A stretch of 63,373 nucleotides of DNA from Bacteroidaceae bacterium (GCA_024697945.1 JAILRU010000100.1:1-63373); one strand, 5' to 3'; counted from the stretch's first letter, positions 8,621 through 18,700 are shown. Made by a program: numbers and translations. The notes: generated from the letters alone by a model not told the origin.

Positions 8621-11083
8621 TTACTTCCATGTAAGCAGTCTTCCTATCTGGTCGTAGAGGCTTGCCCAATGGGCTCGGCTCTCTGCGTCTGGAGCGTTTT
8701 GAGCGGCTGTCTTCGTCTTGCGCTCCAACTGTTGCAAGGTGTAGAGGACAGCGGGACGCACAGCCTGGTTGCCGTTTCCGTAGGCACGGCTTAGGTGGAG
8801 GTACATCGTGTTCTGCAGGGCCTTGCGGTAGGGGGTCACCTTCTTGTTGTTGTCAAGTTCGGTGAAGACCATCTTTGTGAGGTCCGTCAGATAAGCCTGG
8901 GGCTTGTAGAGGTCGTTGAGGTAGTCTAATCGGTTCATCAAATTCGTCATGACAGACTCGCCAACAGAATTTGTCATATTCTGTGGATTGGCATAGAAGC
9001 GACGGGCATAACTGAGGTCACGAAGCCAAACAGGTTCGTTCAGCACCTGCTCGTTGATGAAGTCCAATGCTGCTTTCTGCTTGTCGAGGGGCTGAGGCAC
9101 ATAGACATCTTCCGTCGAACCTTTGGGCTGGAAGTTAACCCTATAGCCACCGATGTTGCGAGTAACGTGACCCATATAGCGGAGGAACTGCGTGCGGATG
9201 TGACCATACATCATCTCGATATCGTTCCAGTAGAGGTCCTTCTCATTATCCAGCGTCCACTGGGGCAGAGCCTTGATTTCACGCTTCAGGTTCAGTATGC
9301 CGTAGTAGCTGGCCTTGACGGGGTCGTCGCCCAGGTCTTCAGTCAGGCGGCGCGGGTCAACGTTCACACTTTCGCCATCACCCCACCACAAGCGCTTGTT
9401 CTGCTGTGCCTTAACGGTCATGGATTCCAGCATCTTGTGGTCCTCGTCCTCATCCTTAGCATCGAGCATCGGGGTATAGCCCCATTGGATAGCCCACTTG
9501 TCGTAGTCGTTGATACGGGGGAAGATGCCGATACGGTCGATGCCATCCTCGGGTTGTGCGACATAGTTAAAGCGTGCATAGTCCATGATGCTGGGCGTAT
9601 GACCGTGAGCCTCGACCCATGCTTTGTCCCTGAGACTGTCAACGGGAACGGTGGAGCTGCTGCCGAAGTTATGGCGCAGGCCAAGGGTGTGTCCTACCTC
9701 GTGGCTTGAGACGAAGCGGATGAGCTGACCCATCAGTTCCTCGTCATAGTTCATCTTACGGGCTGCTTCATCGATGCTGCTGCATTGCACCATATACCAG
9801 TTGTGGACGAGGCTCATCACGTTGTGATACCAGCAGATGTGGCTCTCGATGATTTCGCCTGTTCGTGGGTCGTGGACGTTGGGGCCGTATGCGTTCTCGA
9901 TGGGGCTTGCCAAATAGCGGATACAGCTGAAGCGGGCATCCTCCATACTCATGGTCGAGTCGTTTTCAGGCCATTCCTCAGCTCTGATGGCATTCTTGAA
10001 GCCTGCTTTCTCGAAAGCAGCCTGCCAGTCATTCACGCCCTGAATGAGGTATTTTCGCCATTGCTTCGGTGTGGCAGGGTCGATGTAATAGACGATAGGC
10101 TTCACGGGTTCCACGAGCTCGCCTCTCTTCATCTTCTCTACGTCCTCGGGTTTCGGTTCCAGACGCCAACGTGTGACGAAGCGTTTCTCCTCGACGCGTT
10201 GCTGTTCGTCGCTGTAGCTTGTATAATCGTCTGTGAAGTAGCCGACGCGCGGGTCGAAGTAGCGGCGCATCATAGGCTTCTCGGGCAGCAGTACGAAGCT
10301 GATGTTCAGGCCAAAGGTTGCCTTGCCAGTGCGACCTAAGGCAGGCATGCGACTGCTGTTGCCGCCATTGAAGGTCTTCACGGTACGGACTTCGGTGTTC
10401 ATGGGGAACGACTTGATGTCCTCGATGTAGCTCATTTCACCTACGAGACCCTGAAGCGAGAATCCGTCCTTGACGTACTTCGGGAGTCCAAGGGCTGGGT
10501 TGTCCTGATTGAAGAACTGATTCACCTTTATTTTATATACCTTGTCCTTGTGGCTTTCCACCTTGAAGGCACCGATGATGGGATTCTCGTTGCTGATGGT
10601 GATGGCACGATTGATTTTCTGCGTCGTATCGGCATAGTTGACGAGGAGCCTTGCACGCAGGAGGAGCTGGTCATCGGGAGCGACCTGGAAATAGACGGTT
10701 TGTTGGTTAACCATCTCGCCTCCAAACTTTCCGATGCTTGCGGGCGTACTGGTGTAGCGAACGGTGGTCAGGAACTCTCGGCCAATCAGGCTGTCGGGAA
10801 TCTCGAAGAACCATTCGTTCTTCATCTTGGTCACATGGAAGAGTCCGTTACGGTCCACACTGGGCTTCTCCGCTTTGGCGCTGTCCTTCGGTGCCTCGGC
10901 GTTCTGATTCTTCTTTTTCTTGCCGAAGAGGGTCTTTCCGCCCTTGTTGTCGGACTTCTTCTGGGCCTTCTTGTCGTTGGCCTTTTGCTCGGTCTTTGCT
11001 TTTTCTTTCTTGTCCTTGGCCAGGACAGGCGCTTGTCCAAGCAATGCAGCTGCTATTAGCAGGCTAAGAAACTTTGCTTTCAT
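8621..11083 (-). CDS. Exported zinc-dependent metalloprotease (DUF5117/DUF5118/DUF4953 family)
   Basis: 820 residues with signal peptide (about 1-22) and a Lys/Ala-rich segment (about 23-60). The zinc motif HEVGHTLGLRHN is near residue 461, a gluzincin/metzincin-like HExxHxxGxxH. Flanking segments match the family known as zinc-dependent metalloprotease with DUF5117 and DUF5118 domains, widespread and unstudied in Bacteroidetes. The protein is probably periplasmic or surface-exposed; I see no T9SS tail. The start lies 27 nt after valS ends, so it is probably read from the valS promoter, an odd pairing of a housekeeping synthetase with an exported protease. Confidence 0.88.
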   Translation of the reverse strand: MKAKFLSLLIAAALLGQAPVLAKDKKEKAKTEQKANDKKAQKKSDNKGGKTLFGKKKKNQNAEAPKDSAKAEKPSVDRNGLFHVTKMKNEWFFEIPDSLIGREFLTTVRYTSTPASIGKFGGEMVNQQTVYFQVAPDDQLLLRARLLVNYADTTQKINRAITISNENPIIGAFKVESHKDKVYKIKVNQFFNQDNPALGLPKYVKDGFSLQGLVGEMSYIEDIKSFPMNTEVRTVKTFNGGNSSRMPALGRTGKATFGLNISFVLLPEKPMMRRYFDPRVGYFTDDYTSYSDEQQRVEEKRFVTRWRLEPKPEDVEKMKRGELVEPVKPIVYYIDPATPKQWRKYLIQGVNDWQAAFEKAGFKNAIRAEEWPENDSTMSMEDARFSCIRYLASPIENAYGPNVHDPRTGEIIESHICWYHNVMSLVHNWYMVQCSSIDEAARKMNYDEELMGQLIRFVSSHEVGHTLGLRHNFGSSSTVPVDSLRDKAWVEAHGHTPSIMDYARFNYVAQPEDGIDRIGIFPRINDYDKWAIQWGYTPMLDAKDEDEDHKMLESMTVKAQQNKRLWWGDGESVNVDPRRLTEDLGDDPVKASYYGILNLKREIKALPQWTLDNEKDLYWNDIEMMYGHIRTQFLRYMGHVTRNIGGYRVNFQPKGSTEDVYVPQPLDKQKAALDFINEQVLNEPVWLRDLSYARRFYANPQNMTNSVGESVMTNLMNRLDYLNDLYKPQAYLTDLTKMVFTELDNNKKVTPYRKALQNTMYLHLSRAYGNGNQAVRPAVLYTLQQLERKTKTAAQNAPDAESRAHWASLYDQIGRLLTWK

Positions 11084-11110
11084 ATATATATAAATGTGTA
11101 TTTGGTGCCT

Positions 11111-13828
11111 TTAACCGAGAGACTTGATGGTCGCTTCGAGGGCTGCAATCTTACTCTGTGCATCGGCAAGCTTCTTGCGTTCCAACTCAACGACCTGCTG
11201 GGGAGCATTCTGCACGAAACGCTCGTTCGAGAGCTTCTTTTCGATACCAGCCATGAAGCCTTGCAGACGCTTGATTTCGGTCTCGGCCTTCTCGCGCTCA
11301 GCATCGGCATCTATCAGGTTGCCAAGGGGAACGGCATATTCGTCGGTGCCGACCAGGAAAGCCTGAGTGCCTTCGCCCTTCTCGCTTACCTGCTCTGTCT
11401 TGCCCAGACCTGCCAGTTTCTCGATGATGGCAGCAAATGCAGGAATGCTGGTCACGCCATTCCTGGCAGCACCTACCACTTGCAGGACGAGAGGCTCACG
11501 CTGAGGGATGTTCTTGCTCTGACGTATTGCACGCACGCCGCTCACAATCTGCTTCATCTCCTCTACCAGTGCGATGAGCTTCTCCTCTTCGTCCGTCGGT
11601 TCTTTGGTCTTGAAGACGGATACCATCAGCGACTCGCCCTCCTTCCTTTCTGCAATGTGTTGCCACAGCTCTTCTGTGATGAAGGGCATGAAGGGATGGA
11701 TGATGTGCAGGAGCTGGTCGAAGATGTCGAGCGTGGCGGCAAGCGTCTTCCCGTCGATGGGAGCCTGATATGCCGGCTTGATCATCTCGAGGAACCATCC
11801 GCTGAACTCGTCGGTGAAGAGCTTGAACGCAGCCATCAGAGCTTCGTTGAGACGGTACTTGCTGTAAAGGTCGTTAATCTCAGCGTATGTGGCTTTGACA
11901 TTGGCCTGCATCCATGCGATGGAGGTGACGTTGGCTTCCGGCTGGTCGATGTCCGTTCTGACCTCCCATCCCTTGACGAGGCGGAAAGCATTCCACATCT
12001 TATTGCAGAAAGCCAGTCCCTGGGCACAGAGAGCATCGTCGTAGAGGATGTCATTGCCTGCGGGGGCAGCGAGCATCATGCCCATACGGACACCATCGGC
12101 TCCATACTTCTCGATAAGCTCGAGCGGGTCGGGCGAATTACCGAGGGACTTGCTCATCTTGCGACCGAGCTTGTCGCGCACAATGCCCGTGAAATAGACG
12201 TTGCGGAAAGGAATGTCGCCCATGTATTCCTCGCCAGCCATTATCATGCGTGCCACCCAGAAGAAGATGATGTCGGGACCAGTCACAAGGTCGCTGGTGG
12301 GGTAGTAATAGCTTATCTCTTCATTCCCAGGATTGTTGATGCCATCGAAGAGCGAGATGGGCCAAAGCCAGCTACTGAACCATGTGTCGAGCGCATCCTC
12401 ATCACGGTGCAACATCTCCATCGTTATGTCTTTCCCATATTTCTCTTGAGCCTTAGCCAAAGCTTCTTCGGGTGTCAAGGCAACCACATATTTCTCTTCC
12501 TCCTCTTCACCTGTTGGGATGAAGTAAGCCGGAATCCTGTGACCCCACCAGAGCTGACGGCTGATGCACCAGTCCTGTATGTTCTCCAGCCAGTTACGAT
12601 ACGTGGTGACGTACTTGGTGGGATGGAACTTGAGGTCACCGTTGAGCACGGGAGGCAGAGCAATGTCGGCCATGTGCTTCATGGAGAGGAACCACTGCTT
12701 GCAGAGGCGAGGCTCTACGGCGGTGTCCTGATTGCGCTCGCTGTAACCCACCTTATTCTCGTAGTCCTCGACCTTCTCGAGCAGGGCAGCTGCCGCGAGG
12801 TCCTTGACAATCTGCACGCGGACATCCATGCGGTCCATGCCGACATAGAGGGGGCTCTGGTCGCTTATGGTGCCGTCGGGATTGAAGATGTCGATGGTCT
12901 CAAGGTTGTGCGTCTTTCCCAGCTGATAGTCATTGACGTCATGGGCAGGCGTCACCTTCAGACAGCCAGTACCAAACTCTATATCGACATAGCGGTCCTC
13001 GATGACAGGAATGACTCTGTTCACCAGAGGCACGATGACCTTATGGCCGCGCAGCCACTGGTTCTTCGGGTCTTTGGGGTTGATACACATGGCTGTGTCG
13101 CCCATGATGGTCTCAGGACGTGTCGTGGCTACAACAGCATAGTAGCCCTTTTCATCCTTGTGCAAAACCTCGCCTTCCTCGTTGGTCGGAACAACAGGGT
13201 TCACGTCGGCATCGGCCACATAATACTTCAAGTAATAGAGCTTCGACTTCTCATCGCGGTAGATAACCTCTTCGGTCGAGAGCACCGTTTGTGCCTTGGG
13301 GTCCCAGTTGACCATGCGGAGGCCGCGATAGATAAGTCCCTTGTCGTAGAGGTCACAGAAGACCTTCATCACACTTTCACTCCTTTGGGCATCCATCGTG
13401 AAGGCGGTACGGTCCCAGTCACAGCTGGCTCCGAGCTTGCGGAGCTGCTTGAGGATGATGCCGCCGTGTTCCTCTGTCCATGCCCAGGCGTGCTTCAGGA
13501 ATTCCTCGCGGGTCAGGTCGCGCTTTTTGATGCCTTGCTCAGCCAGACGGTTCACCACCTTAGCCTCGGTTGCAATAGAAGCATGGTCGGTGCCAGGCAC
13601 CCAGCAGGCGTTCTTGCCATCCAGACGCGCCTTGCGGATAAGGATGTCCTGTATGGTATTGTTCAGCATGTGGCCCATGTGGAGCACGCCCGTCACGTTT
13701 GGTGGTGGGATGACGATTGTATAGGGTTCTCGCCCGTCGGGTTTGCTTGCGAAGAGCTTATGTTTTGTCCAGTACTCGTACCACTTAGCCTCGACTTCCG
13801 CGGGGCTATATTTCGTAGCTAATTCCAT
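11111..13828 (-). CDS. valS: Valyl-tRNA synthetase
   Basis: Charges tRNA-Val; class I synthetase of 905 residues, the usual length. The HIGH motif appears as HMGHML near residue 49 and KMSKS in [13 protein letters not shown] near residue 557. The editing CP1 insertion lies between them, and a C-terminal coiled-coil (about 840-905) with the typical [12 protein letters not shown] pattern closes the protein. The start follows a short leader from the promoter at 13861-13892. Confidence 0.97.
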   Translation of the reverse strand: MELATKYSPAEVEAKWYEYWTKHKLFASKPDGREPYTIVIPPPNVTGVLHMGHMLNNTIQDILIRKARLDGKNACWVPGTDHASIATEAKVVNRLAEQGIKKRDLTREEFLKHAWAWTEEHGGIILKQLRKLGASCDWDRTAFTMDAQRSESVMKVFCDLYDKGLIYRGLRMVNWDPKAQTVLSTEEVIYRDEKSKLYYLKYYVADADVNPVVPTNEEGEVLHKDEKGYYAVVATTRPETIMGDTAMCINPKDPKNQWLRGHKVIVPLVNRVIPVIEDRYVDIEFGTGCLKVTPAHDVNDYQLGKTHNLETIDIFNPDGTISDQSPLYVGMDRMDVRVQIVKDLAAAALLEKVEDYENKVGYSERNQDTAVEPRLCKQWFLSMKHMADIALPPVLNGDLKFHPTKYVTTYRNWLENIQDWCISRQLWWGHRIPAYFIPTGEEEEEKYVVALTPEEALAKAQEKYGKDITMEMLHRDEDALDTWFSSWLWPISLFDGINNPGNEEISYYYPTSDLVTGPDIIFFWVARMIMAGEEYMGDIPFRNVYFTGIVRDKLGRKMSKSLGNSPDPLELIEKYGADGVRMGMMLAAPAGNDILYDDALCAQGLAFCNKMWNAFRLVKGWEVRTDIDQPEANVTSIAWMQANVKATYAEINDLYSKYRLNEALMAAFKLFTDEFSGWFLEMIKPAYQAPIDGKTLAATLDIFDQLLHIIHPFMPFITEELWQHIAERKEGESLMVSVFKTKEPTDEEEKLIALVEEMKQIVSGVRAIRQSKNIPQREPLVLQVVGAARNGVTSIPAFAAIIEKLAGLGKTEQVSEKGEGTQAFLVGTDEYAVPLGNLIDADAEREKAETEIKRLQGFMAGIEKKLSNERFVQNAPQQVVELERKKLADAQSKIAALEATIKSLG

Positions 13829-13860
13829 ATTTATAATACCTTATATATATAAATTGCCTG

Positions 13861-13892
13861 CAAAGGTACGAATAAGCGAGCGAAAAACCAAA
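13861..13892 (-). promoter_or_regulatory. valS promoter
   Basis: On the minus strand TACCTTTG (13868-13861) and TTTG (13892-13889) are spaced by 20 bp, a full match to the Bacteroidetes -7/-33 consensus. Confidence 0.75.
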
Positions 13893-13950
13893 TTTATTTA
13901 GGTTTTTCCGAGCGCATTCTTCATTCTTCATTATAATTTTGAATTTTGAA

Positions 13951-13982
13951 TTTTGATTTTTGAATTATATGTCGCACCTTTG
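13951..13982 (+). promoter_or_regulatory. Promoter of the AlbA-domain gene, very short leader
   Basis: CACCTTTG (13975-13982) with TTTTG (13951-13955) 19 bp upstream. The ATG at 13991 is only 8 nt past the -7 box, so the mRNA should be leaderless or nearly so. Confidence 0.5.
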
Positions 13983-13990
13983 CACATCGT

Positions 13991-14617
13991 ATGGACAATA
14001 AGCAATACCTCCTCGGCCTCATCCGCGAGGGCGAGCATCAGCAACAGGACTTCAAGTATCGCGTAGCCGATGCCTGTAAGTTGGCTAAATCTGTTTCGGC
14101 ATTCGCCAATACCGATGGCGGACGATTGCTGATTGGAGTGCGCGATGACGGACATCTCTCGGGCGTTCGTTCCGAGGAGGAGATTTTCATGATGTATCAG
14201 GCTGCTTATAAGTATTGCAAGCCGGAACCCAGTATCAGGTTCGACACCTATCATGTCGAGGGGCGTACCATTGTCATTGCTACCATCCCGCCATCCGATA
14301 CGCGTCCTGTCTATGCCTTGGACGAGGAAGGCATACAACGCGCCTATATCCGAATCAAGGACGAGAACATCGTCGCCTCGCCCGTACACCTTGCCCTTTG
14401 GCGAGAGTCGCGAAAGCTACAGGGAAGCATAATAACCTGCGATGCCTTAGTTCGTCGGTTGCTCGACACCATGCAAAGTCCTCGAACCCTGAACCAGATA
14501 GTCCGCCTCGCCCGCCTGCCCCGTTACAAAGTCATCACCCTTCTTGCCCGCCTCATCCGCTTCGGCACTGTCCGATTGGAATACACCAGCCAGCAGTTCC
14601 TCTTCAGCCTGTCATGA
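13991..14617 (+). CDS. AlbA/Schlafen-type ATP-binding domain protein, putative regulator
   Basis: 208 residues. Residues about 12-125 match the AlbA_2 (Schlafen_AAA_2) domain: EHQQQDFKY, AFANTDGGRLLIGVRDDG and the later RAYIRI segment. The C-terminal 60 residues look like a winged helix (ALVRRLL...PRTLNQIVRLARLPRYKVITLLARLI). Such proteins are treated as transcriptional regulators or as nucleic-acid enzymes related to Schlafen; the actual role is unknown. It stands alone, is divergent from valS, and has an almost absent 5' leader. Its terminator is at 14657-14697. Confidence 0.8.
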   Translation: MDNKQYLLGLIREGEHQQQDFKYRVADACKLAKSVSAFANTDGGRLLIGVRDDGHLSGVRSEEEIFMMYQAAYKYCKPEPSIRFDTYHVEGRTIVIATIPPSDTRPVYALDEEGIQRAYIRIKDENIVASPVHLALWRESRKLQGSIITCDALVRRLLDTMQSPRTLNQIVRLARLPRYKVITLLARLIRFGTVRLEYTSQQFLFSLS

Positions 14618-14656
14618 ATATGAAGCGTGTTTTCATCTAACATCTTTCATAAAACA

Positions 14657-14697
14657 ACAACAGCGACAACCTCATCTGAAGTCATCGCTGCCGTTGT
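14657..14697 (+). terminator. Probable terminator after the AlbA-domain gene
   Basis: A bulged stem (14657-14666 with 14685-14697) is followed by a T-rich run. Confidence 0.5.
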
Positions 14698-14743
14698 CAT
14701 TTTATTATTTCTTCATTCTTTCATTTTTCATTCTTTAATTTCT

Positions 14744-17740
14744 TCATTTATTCATGACCTTTTTCGTCGTTCCATCCGAGTAGCGGATGATGTTGATACC
14801 CTTCTGCGGTTTGTTCAGCTTGCGGGCTTGGATGTCATAAATATTCCGCTCTTCTATTTCATCGAGGGAAGAAACGCCATCGATGACATCTTCTACCATC
14901 ATAACACGTATCTTGTTCGGAAGGTTGAGAGTAGCACCATCTCTTGCTGTTGCCGTCATGTACCAACGACAGGGAGCAAGGGAGGTAGCATCCTTCACCA
15001 GTTCGCCATCTTGAATGACATAGCAATTTCTCAGACTTGCAGCCCCAAGGGCATTATATGAACCAGTGAAATCATATCTTGTGCAGAACGATGAACAGTC
15101 GAAAGTCGCTTCCTCTGTGGGATAGACAGTGACATTATCGAAGGTTATTGTTTGCTCGCCAGCCTTCTTGGCGCGAATAAGGTACGGAGTGTTGGGTTCG
15201 GTCATCTGACCCTTGAAGCCCATGATGCTCAGAACGGTGATGTCAGCTATACCATCGTTGTTATCGTCGTTCTGAACGACGCCGTCAATCTCTGCCAAGT
15301 CGAAATCAGCCTTGATAACGTCATAGTCAATAGCGAAGGGCAAATACAAAGATTCCCACTCGCCATTGAAGTCATGATTGAGCTCCACCAAACAGTCGCT
15401 TCCTCTTGCATTAACATTGATTGATGTAGTTTCATCATTAATAACATAGTATTGTTGCGGATAGTTGAAAAAGAAGTCGTATGGTGTCTTAATTTGAGCA
15501 CCAAGAGTGTTATCATTCTCACGATGATCAAGAAGCGTCCAGACCGCATCATTGGGCTGTACACTTTGTGTATTGCTACCCAGCAACGACCAAGATACAG
15601 GATTACGTTCCGGATAACTCTTTGCATCTTGGCCTGTGGTCATACGATAGCCTGAGAGTGTAACCTTTTTGCCTGCATCAATATATATATACAGTGTTGT
15701 GCCAGAAGAGAAGGGACCACAATATTTGGTGTTGATATCGTCATCGAAGAGTTTTTCCAGTGATTCGTTATCAGAATAGCTCGAGCCAGTATAGGCGTAA
15801 GTCGTAATTGGTGTTACTTCATTTCCATTTTTATCAATGAGGTCGAATTCAGAGAGTTGAATAGTCTCACCGCCACCTATAGCCTCGATGGCAAACTGAT
15901 AATATCGATGACCTGGAAGGTCTGCCTCAACCTTAACGGTGCAGACATCTCGCAAAGTCTCGTCTTCAGCAGTAGTGACGATAATATCTGCTGTACCCAA
16001 GCCCGTAGCAAAAATAAGCCCCTGATCATTGACGATGGCAACATTCTCATTCGTAGAGGTCCATTTCAGCGTCATATTCTGGATGACATTGAATCTATCT
16101 TTGACCTGTAACTGTAGTTCCTCATTAGGAAGAAGAATGATGGAGTGCTTGCTCAGGGTAAGCTTGTTAGTCACATCCCGAATATAGAAGTCATAAGGCG
16201 TATAGTTTGTAGCTTGTATTGTCATGTCGTCGTGTCGTTCGTCAATGAATACCCAATCGGGGTCGTCGGGGTGGGTCAGTTTGGTATTGCTGCCATAGAG
16301 TTTCCAAGAACTCGGATTGCGATCTGGATGTTTGGGGGTATCGCTGGCTGTGTAAAAACGGTAACCATATGGCTCTATCTGACTCATGGCATCAAAGAGG
16401 AAATATGTATTACCGCTGAAACTGCTACAGTATTTCGTGTGGACATCGTTGTCTATAACATTGGGCCAATTCTCACCGTCAAATCCTTCTGTACCAGCAT
16501 ATACATTTAGGGTGGCAATCTCGTTGAGTGATTCATCCAGCAGATCAAACTCAGAGAACTGTATCACTCCCTTAGCGCCTTGCACGTTAGTAACGATGAG
16601 GTTGTAGTAGCGATATTTGTGGGCAATTGCCGATATCGTTCCAAAGTCGTTCCAAGGTGATATTGTTTTGTATAAATTCATTGAACCTAAAGGCACTAGA
16701 AGTCTTGCATTATTTATGTTTGAGTCCTCAAACGTATCGTCCTGTATGTTGGGGACTAATATTGAATTACAGTAAAAACTTGTCAATTCAGGACATTTAG
16801 CAAACGCACGATTGCCAATAGAGGATACGTTCCCTTGAATAATGATAGAGGTCAAACCAGAGCATCCGTAAAAGGCAGAATTGCCAATTCTCGCACCGCC
16901 AGAAGCATTGCTATCTGAGTATGCAGACATTGCCGAGAAAGAGATATCGTCTATGGCAAAGTCGTTACCACTCCTTATTTCAGACAAAGTTCGGATTTTT
17001 ATCTCTATCTCGCCCGATTCTGTGGCGGTATATCTTCCATAATATCTTTCCCACTCATTTTCTGTTTTGTCGTATGCCCCCAATATTATTTTTTCATTAA
17101 TTGTGTACTCTATATCTTCTTTGAAAGTATTATCTGGAACCGCTTGCATGTACCAAACACTAAACTCATATGTTTTTCCTTTTTCAACTAATACATATTG
17201 TTTCCAAACATAATAGGTGTTGTCTAGGGAACCATTAACTATAAGCATATTGCCTGTTCCAGTAGTGTGGTCTCCGTGTTCAATGAAGTTACGATGATAG
17301 TCATGGGGTGAGACGCCTACAGCATACTTACCTTCTCCCCATAGTGTATTATCTTCATCAGAAACTATAGAAAACCCTTTTTCACTGACATATTCATAAT
17401 CTGACGTAAATCCTTCGTTGCCATAAGAAAAGTCACCGTTCACAACCAAATTTTCATTGTACACAAGAGAGTCGCCAAACTGAATGACTGCGGTGGTCAA
17501 CTCCGTACAGCCATAGAAGGCATAGTCGCCTATGCTTGTCACGCGATAAGTCTTACCATTGTAAGTGACAAGCTTTGGAATTTCAACAACGCCAGAATAG
17601 CTTGCGCTCAGATAGTTTTCATAAGTCACCTCTGCCTCATCACCATTGAAGTTGTAATAGATGCCATCAATCTTGGCATCATAGGCATTTGCCACGATTG
17701 GCAGCAAGGCCAACAGGATAAGAGATAAAGTCTTTTTCAT
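14744..17740 (-). CDS. Large exported adhesin-like protein: LRR_5, CBM-like, two discoidin domains, Ig-like, T9SS tail
   Basis: 998 residues with a signal peptide (about 1-19). A BspA-type leucine-rich repeat (IGDYAFYGCTELT) begins near residue 70. It is interrupted by about 190 residues resembling a CBM4/9-type jelly-roll (NLVVNGDFSYG at the front, FAIDDISFS at the end), and the LRRs resume with IGNSAFYGCSGLTSI and IGNRAFAKCPELTSF. Two F5/8 type C (discoidin) domains follow (about 355-500 and 615-765), separated by a Big_2-like Ig domain. The C-terminus (NIYDIQARKLNKPQKGINI, then a basic end) is a T9SS sorting signal, so the protein is secreted or surface-anchored. No catalytic site is visible; a glycan-binding role is inferred. 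A long structured leader precedes it. Confidence 0.85.
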   Translation of the reverse strand: MKKTLSLILLALLPIVANAYDAKIDGIYYNFNGDEAEVTYENYLSASYSGVVEIPKLVTYNGKTYRVTSIGDYAFYGCTELTTAVIQFGDSLVYNENLVVNGDFSYGNEGFTSDYEYVSEKGFSIVSDEDNTLWGEGKYAVGVSPHDYHRNFIEHGDHTTGTGNMLIVNGSLDNTYYVWKQYVLVEKGKTYEFSVWYMQAVPDNTFKEDIEYTINEKIILGAYDKTENEWERYYGRYTATESGEIEIKIRTLSEIRSGNDFAIDDISFSAMSAYSDSNASGGARIGNSAFYGCSGLTSIIIQGNVSSIGNRAFAKCPELTSFYCNSILVPNIQDDTFEDSNINNARLLVPLGSMNLYKTISPWNDFGTISAIAHKYRYYNLIVTNVQGAKGVIQFSEFDLLDESLNEIATLNVYAGTEGFDGENWPNVIDNDVHTKYCSSFSGNTYFLFDAMSQIEPYGYRFYTASDTPKHPDRNPSSWKLYGSNTKLTHPDDPDWVFIDERHDDMTIQATNYTPYDFYIRDVTNKLTLSKHSIILLPNEELQLQVKDRFNVIQNMTLKWTSTNENVAIVNDQGLIFATGLGTADIIVTTAEDETLRDVCTVKVEADLPGHRYYQFAIEAIGGGETIQLSEFDLIDKNGNEVTPITTYAYTGSSYSDNESLEKLFDDDINTKYCGPFSSGTTLYIYIDAGKKVTLSGYRMTTGQDAKSYPERNPVSWSLLGSNTQSVQPNDAVWTLLDHRENDNTLGAQIKTPYDFFFNYPQQYYVINDETTSINVNARGSDCLVELNHDFNGEWESLYLPFAIDYDVIKADFDLAEIDGVVQNDDNNDGIADITVLSIMGFKGQMTEPNTPYLIRAKKAGEQTITFDNVTVYPTEEATFDCSSFCTRYDFTGSYNALGAASLRNCYVIQDGELVKDATSLAPCRWYMTATARDGATLNLPNKIRVMMVEDVIDGVSSLDEIEERNIYDIQARKLNKPQKGINIIRYSDGTTKKVMNK

Positions 17741-17965
17741 TGCTCAATTTATTTAAGAGTTAATACTTAGTCCTTCTTATGGTGTGACCTTTGCTAAACT
17801 TTGAGCAAAAGAAAAGCGCAGACCTCAACCATATTCTCAGCCTGGTCTGGACCAACCATCTACAACCTATGGAGAAGCCTGCACTTGTGTGCATGCTTCA
17901 ATTGTTGTAGATATAGCTCGTTCTTCTCGGTTCGAGGGTCCAGTTCGGCTGAGAAATTGAGCAAT
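17739..17965 (-). ncRNA. Candidate structured leader RNA covering the start codon of the LRR/discoidin gene
   Basis: The region upstream of the gene forms nested inverted repeats. P0 pairs 17739-17750 with 17954-17965 (12 of 12), and one arm contains the start codon. Inside lie P1 17836-17842 with 17947-17953, P2 17847-17853 with 17937-17943, P3 17860-17866 with 17904-17910, and P4, a 10-bp stem with one mismatch at 17874-17899. A side helix pairs 17778-17783 with 17828-17833. The promoter at 18006-18013 would transcribe the whole element. The nesting is too regular for chance, and pairing of P0 with the start region suggests translational control. I do not recognise it as a named riboswitch. 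Confidence 0.55.
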
Positions 17966-18005
17966 ATGTTTTGGACAAGAGACACTTTCGGCCTCAAATC
18001 AGGTA

Positions 18006-18013
18006 CAAAGATA
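18006..18013 (-). promoter_or_regulatory. Promoter -7 box for the LRR/discoidin gene and its leader
   Basis: TATCTTTG on the minus strand, followed by a GATTTGAGGCC start segment that is also found after the promoter-like box at 19124-19131. Confidence 0.55.
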
Positions 18014-18192
18014 AGAAAAATTGAAGAATGAAGAGTGAAGAATGAAGAATTCTTTTCTTATTCTGACAACAAACGGCAAAATAAACTGAATATAGGGGCT
18101 TTAGGTTAATATATTTAGTCATATGCATGGAAAAAAGGAGCGTCCTCCACCCGTATGATTTGAGGCGAAAAATAGAGTCCTGAACTTCTCGC

Positions 18193-18255
18193 GAAAGGTT
18201 CCGTTCCTTTCTTGAAAGGTTCCGTTCCTTTTTTGAAAGATTCCGTTCCTTTCAA
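18193..18255. repeat. Three tandem 21-bp palindromic units
   Basis: Three 21-bp units (18193-18213, 18214-18234, 18235-18255). Each is itself an inverted repeat, GAAAGG-N7-CCTTTC (GAAAGA in the third unit). They lie in a gene-free stretch. Confidence 0.85.
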
Positions 18256-18309
18256 AACACCTCAAAAGCCCCATCGTTTAACAGTTTATTAACATTCATT
18301 TATACCGAT

Positions 18310-18390
18310 ATGGCATTCTATAGAAGAACCAAGTTGAACAAGGGAACAAAAGTCATCACAGCTTCATTCCAGACTATACTCGCGCCCTAA
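18310..18390 (+). pseudogene. Possible remnant of an HU-like protein N-terminus
   Basis: A 26-codon frame starts MAFYRRTKLNKGTK and then stops. Bacteroidales HU-like proteins often begin with a similar basic stretch, so this may be a decayed fragment. The match is short and could be chance. Confidence 0.2.
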
Positions 18391-18394
18391 AACC

Positions 18395-18402
18395 TATCTT
18401 TG
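18395..18402 (+). promoter_or_regulatory. Orphan promoter -7 box reading into hairpin H1
   Basis: TATCTTTG is a perfect TAnnTTTG match with no gene downstream for over 2 kb on this strand; the H1 hairpin starts where the transcript would start. Confidence 0.4.
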
Positions 18403-18456
18403 TGCATGTGCGCTTGTGCATCCTAATATATAATAAGGATGCACACCGCACAGCAC
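18402..18456. repeat. Three-tier hairpin H1 with an 11-nt ATATATA loop
   Basis: A 10-bp stem (18415-18424 with 18436-18445) closes the loop AATATATAATA. Two further 4-bp helices (18408-18411 with 18448-18451; 18402-18405 with 18453-18456) extend it. Confidence 0.75.
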
Positions 18457-18587
18457 GTTTCCCCCACACACTTCAAGGCGAGATAGAAAGCAAAGGAATG
18501 CACTAAGAACGAACGAGAAACAGTCAGACAAAATGGTAAATGAAAGATGAACACAGGATATCGTTATCAATTGGAGTCCCGCGGAAA

Positions 18588-18650
18588 GATTATTGTCCGT
18601 TTGTCAGAACCACACATATATATAGTGGTTCTGACGGACGGACGAGAATC
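18588..18650. repeat. Three-tier hairpin H2 with an 11-nt ATATATA loop
   Basis: An 11-bp stem (18603-18613 with 18625-18635) closes the loop ACATATATATA. A 6-bp helix follows beyond a 2x2 internal loop (18595-18600 with 18638-18643), then a 4-bp helix (18588-18591 with 18647-18650). H2 lies inside a 127-bp segment (18531-18657) that is missing from the related block at 20.1 kb. Confidence 0.75.
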
Positions 18651-18700
18651 CGCCAAACAGCGACCTTTCCCTTTGCCAGTAGCGAGCCTTCCCTTCAGCC

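Noticed and set aside
11096..13822. A 908-codon open frame opposite valS
   Set aside because: Shadow of valS; low-complexity Leu/Val/Ala-rich product and no promoter on that strand.
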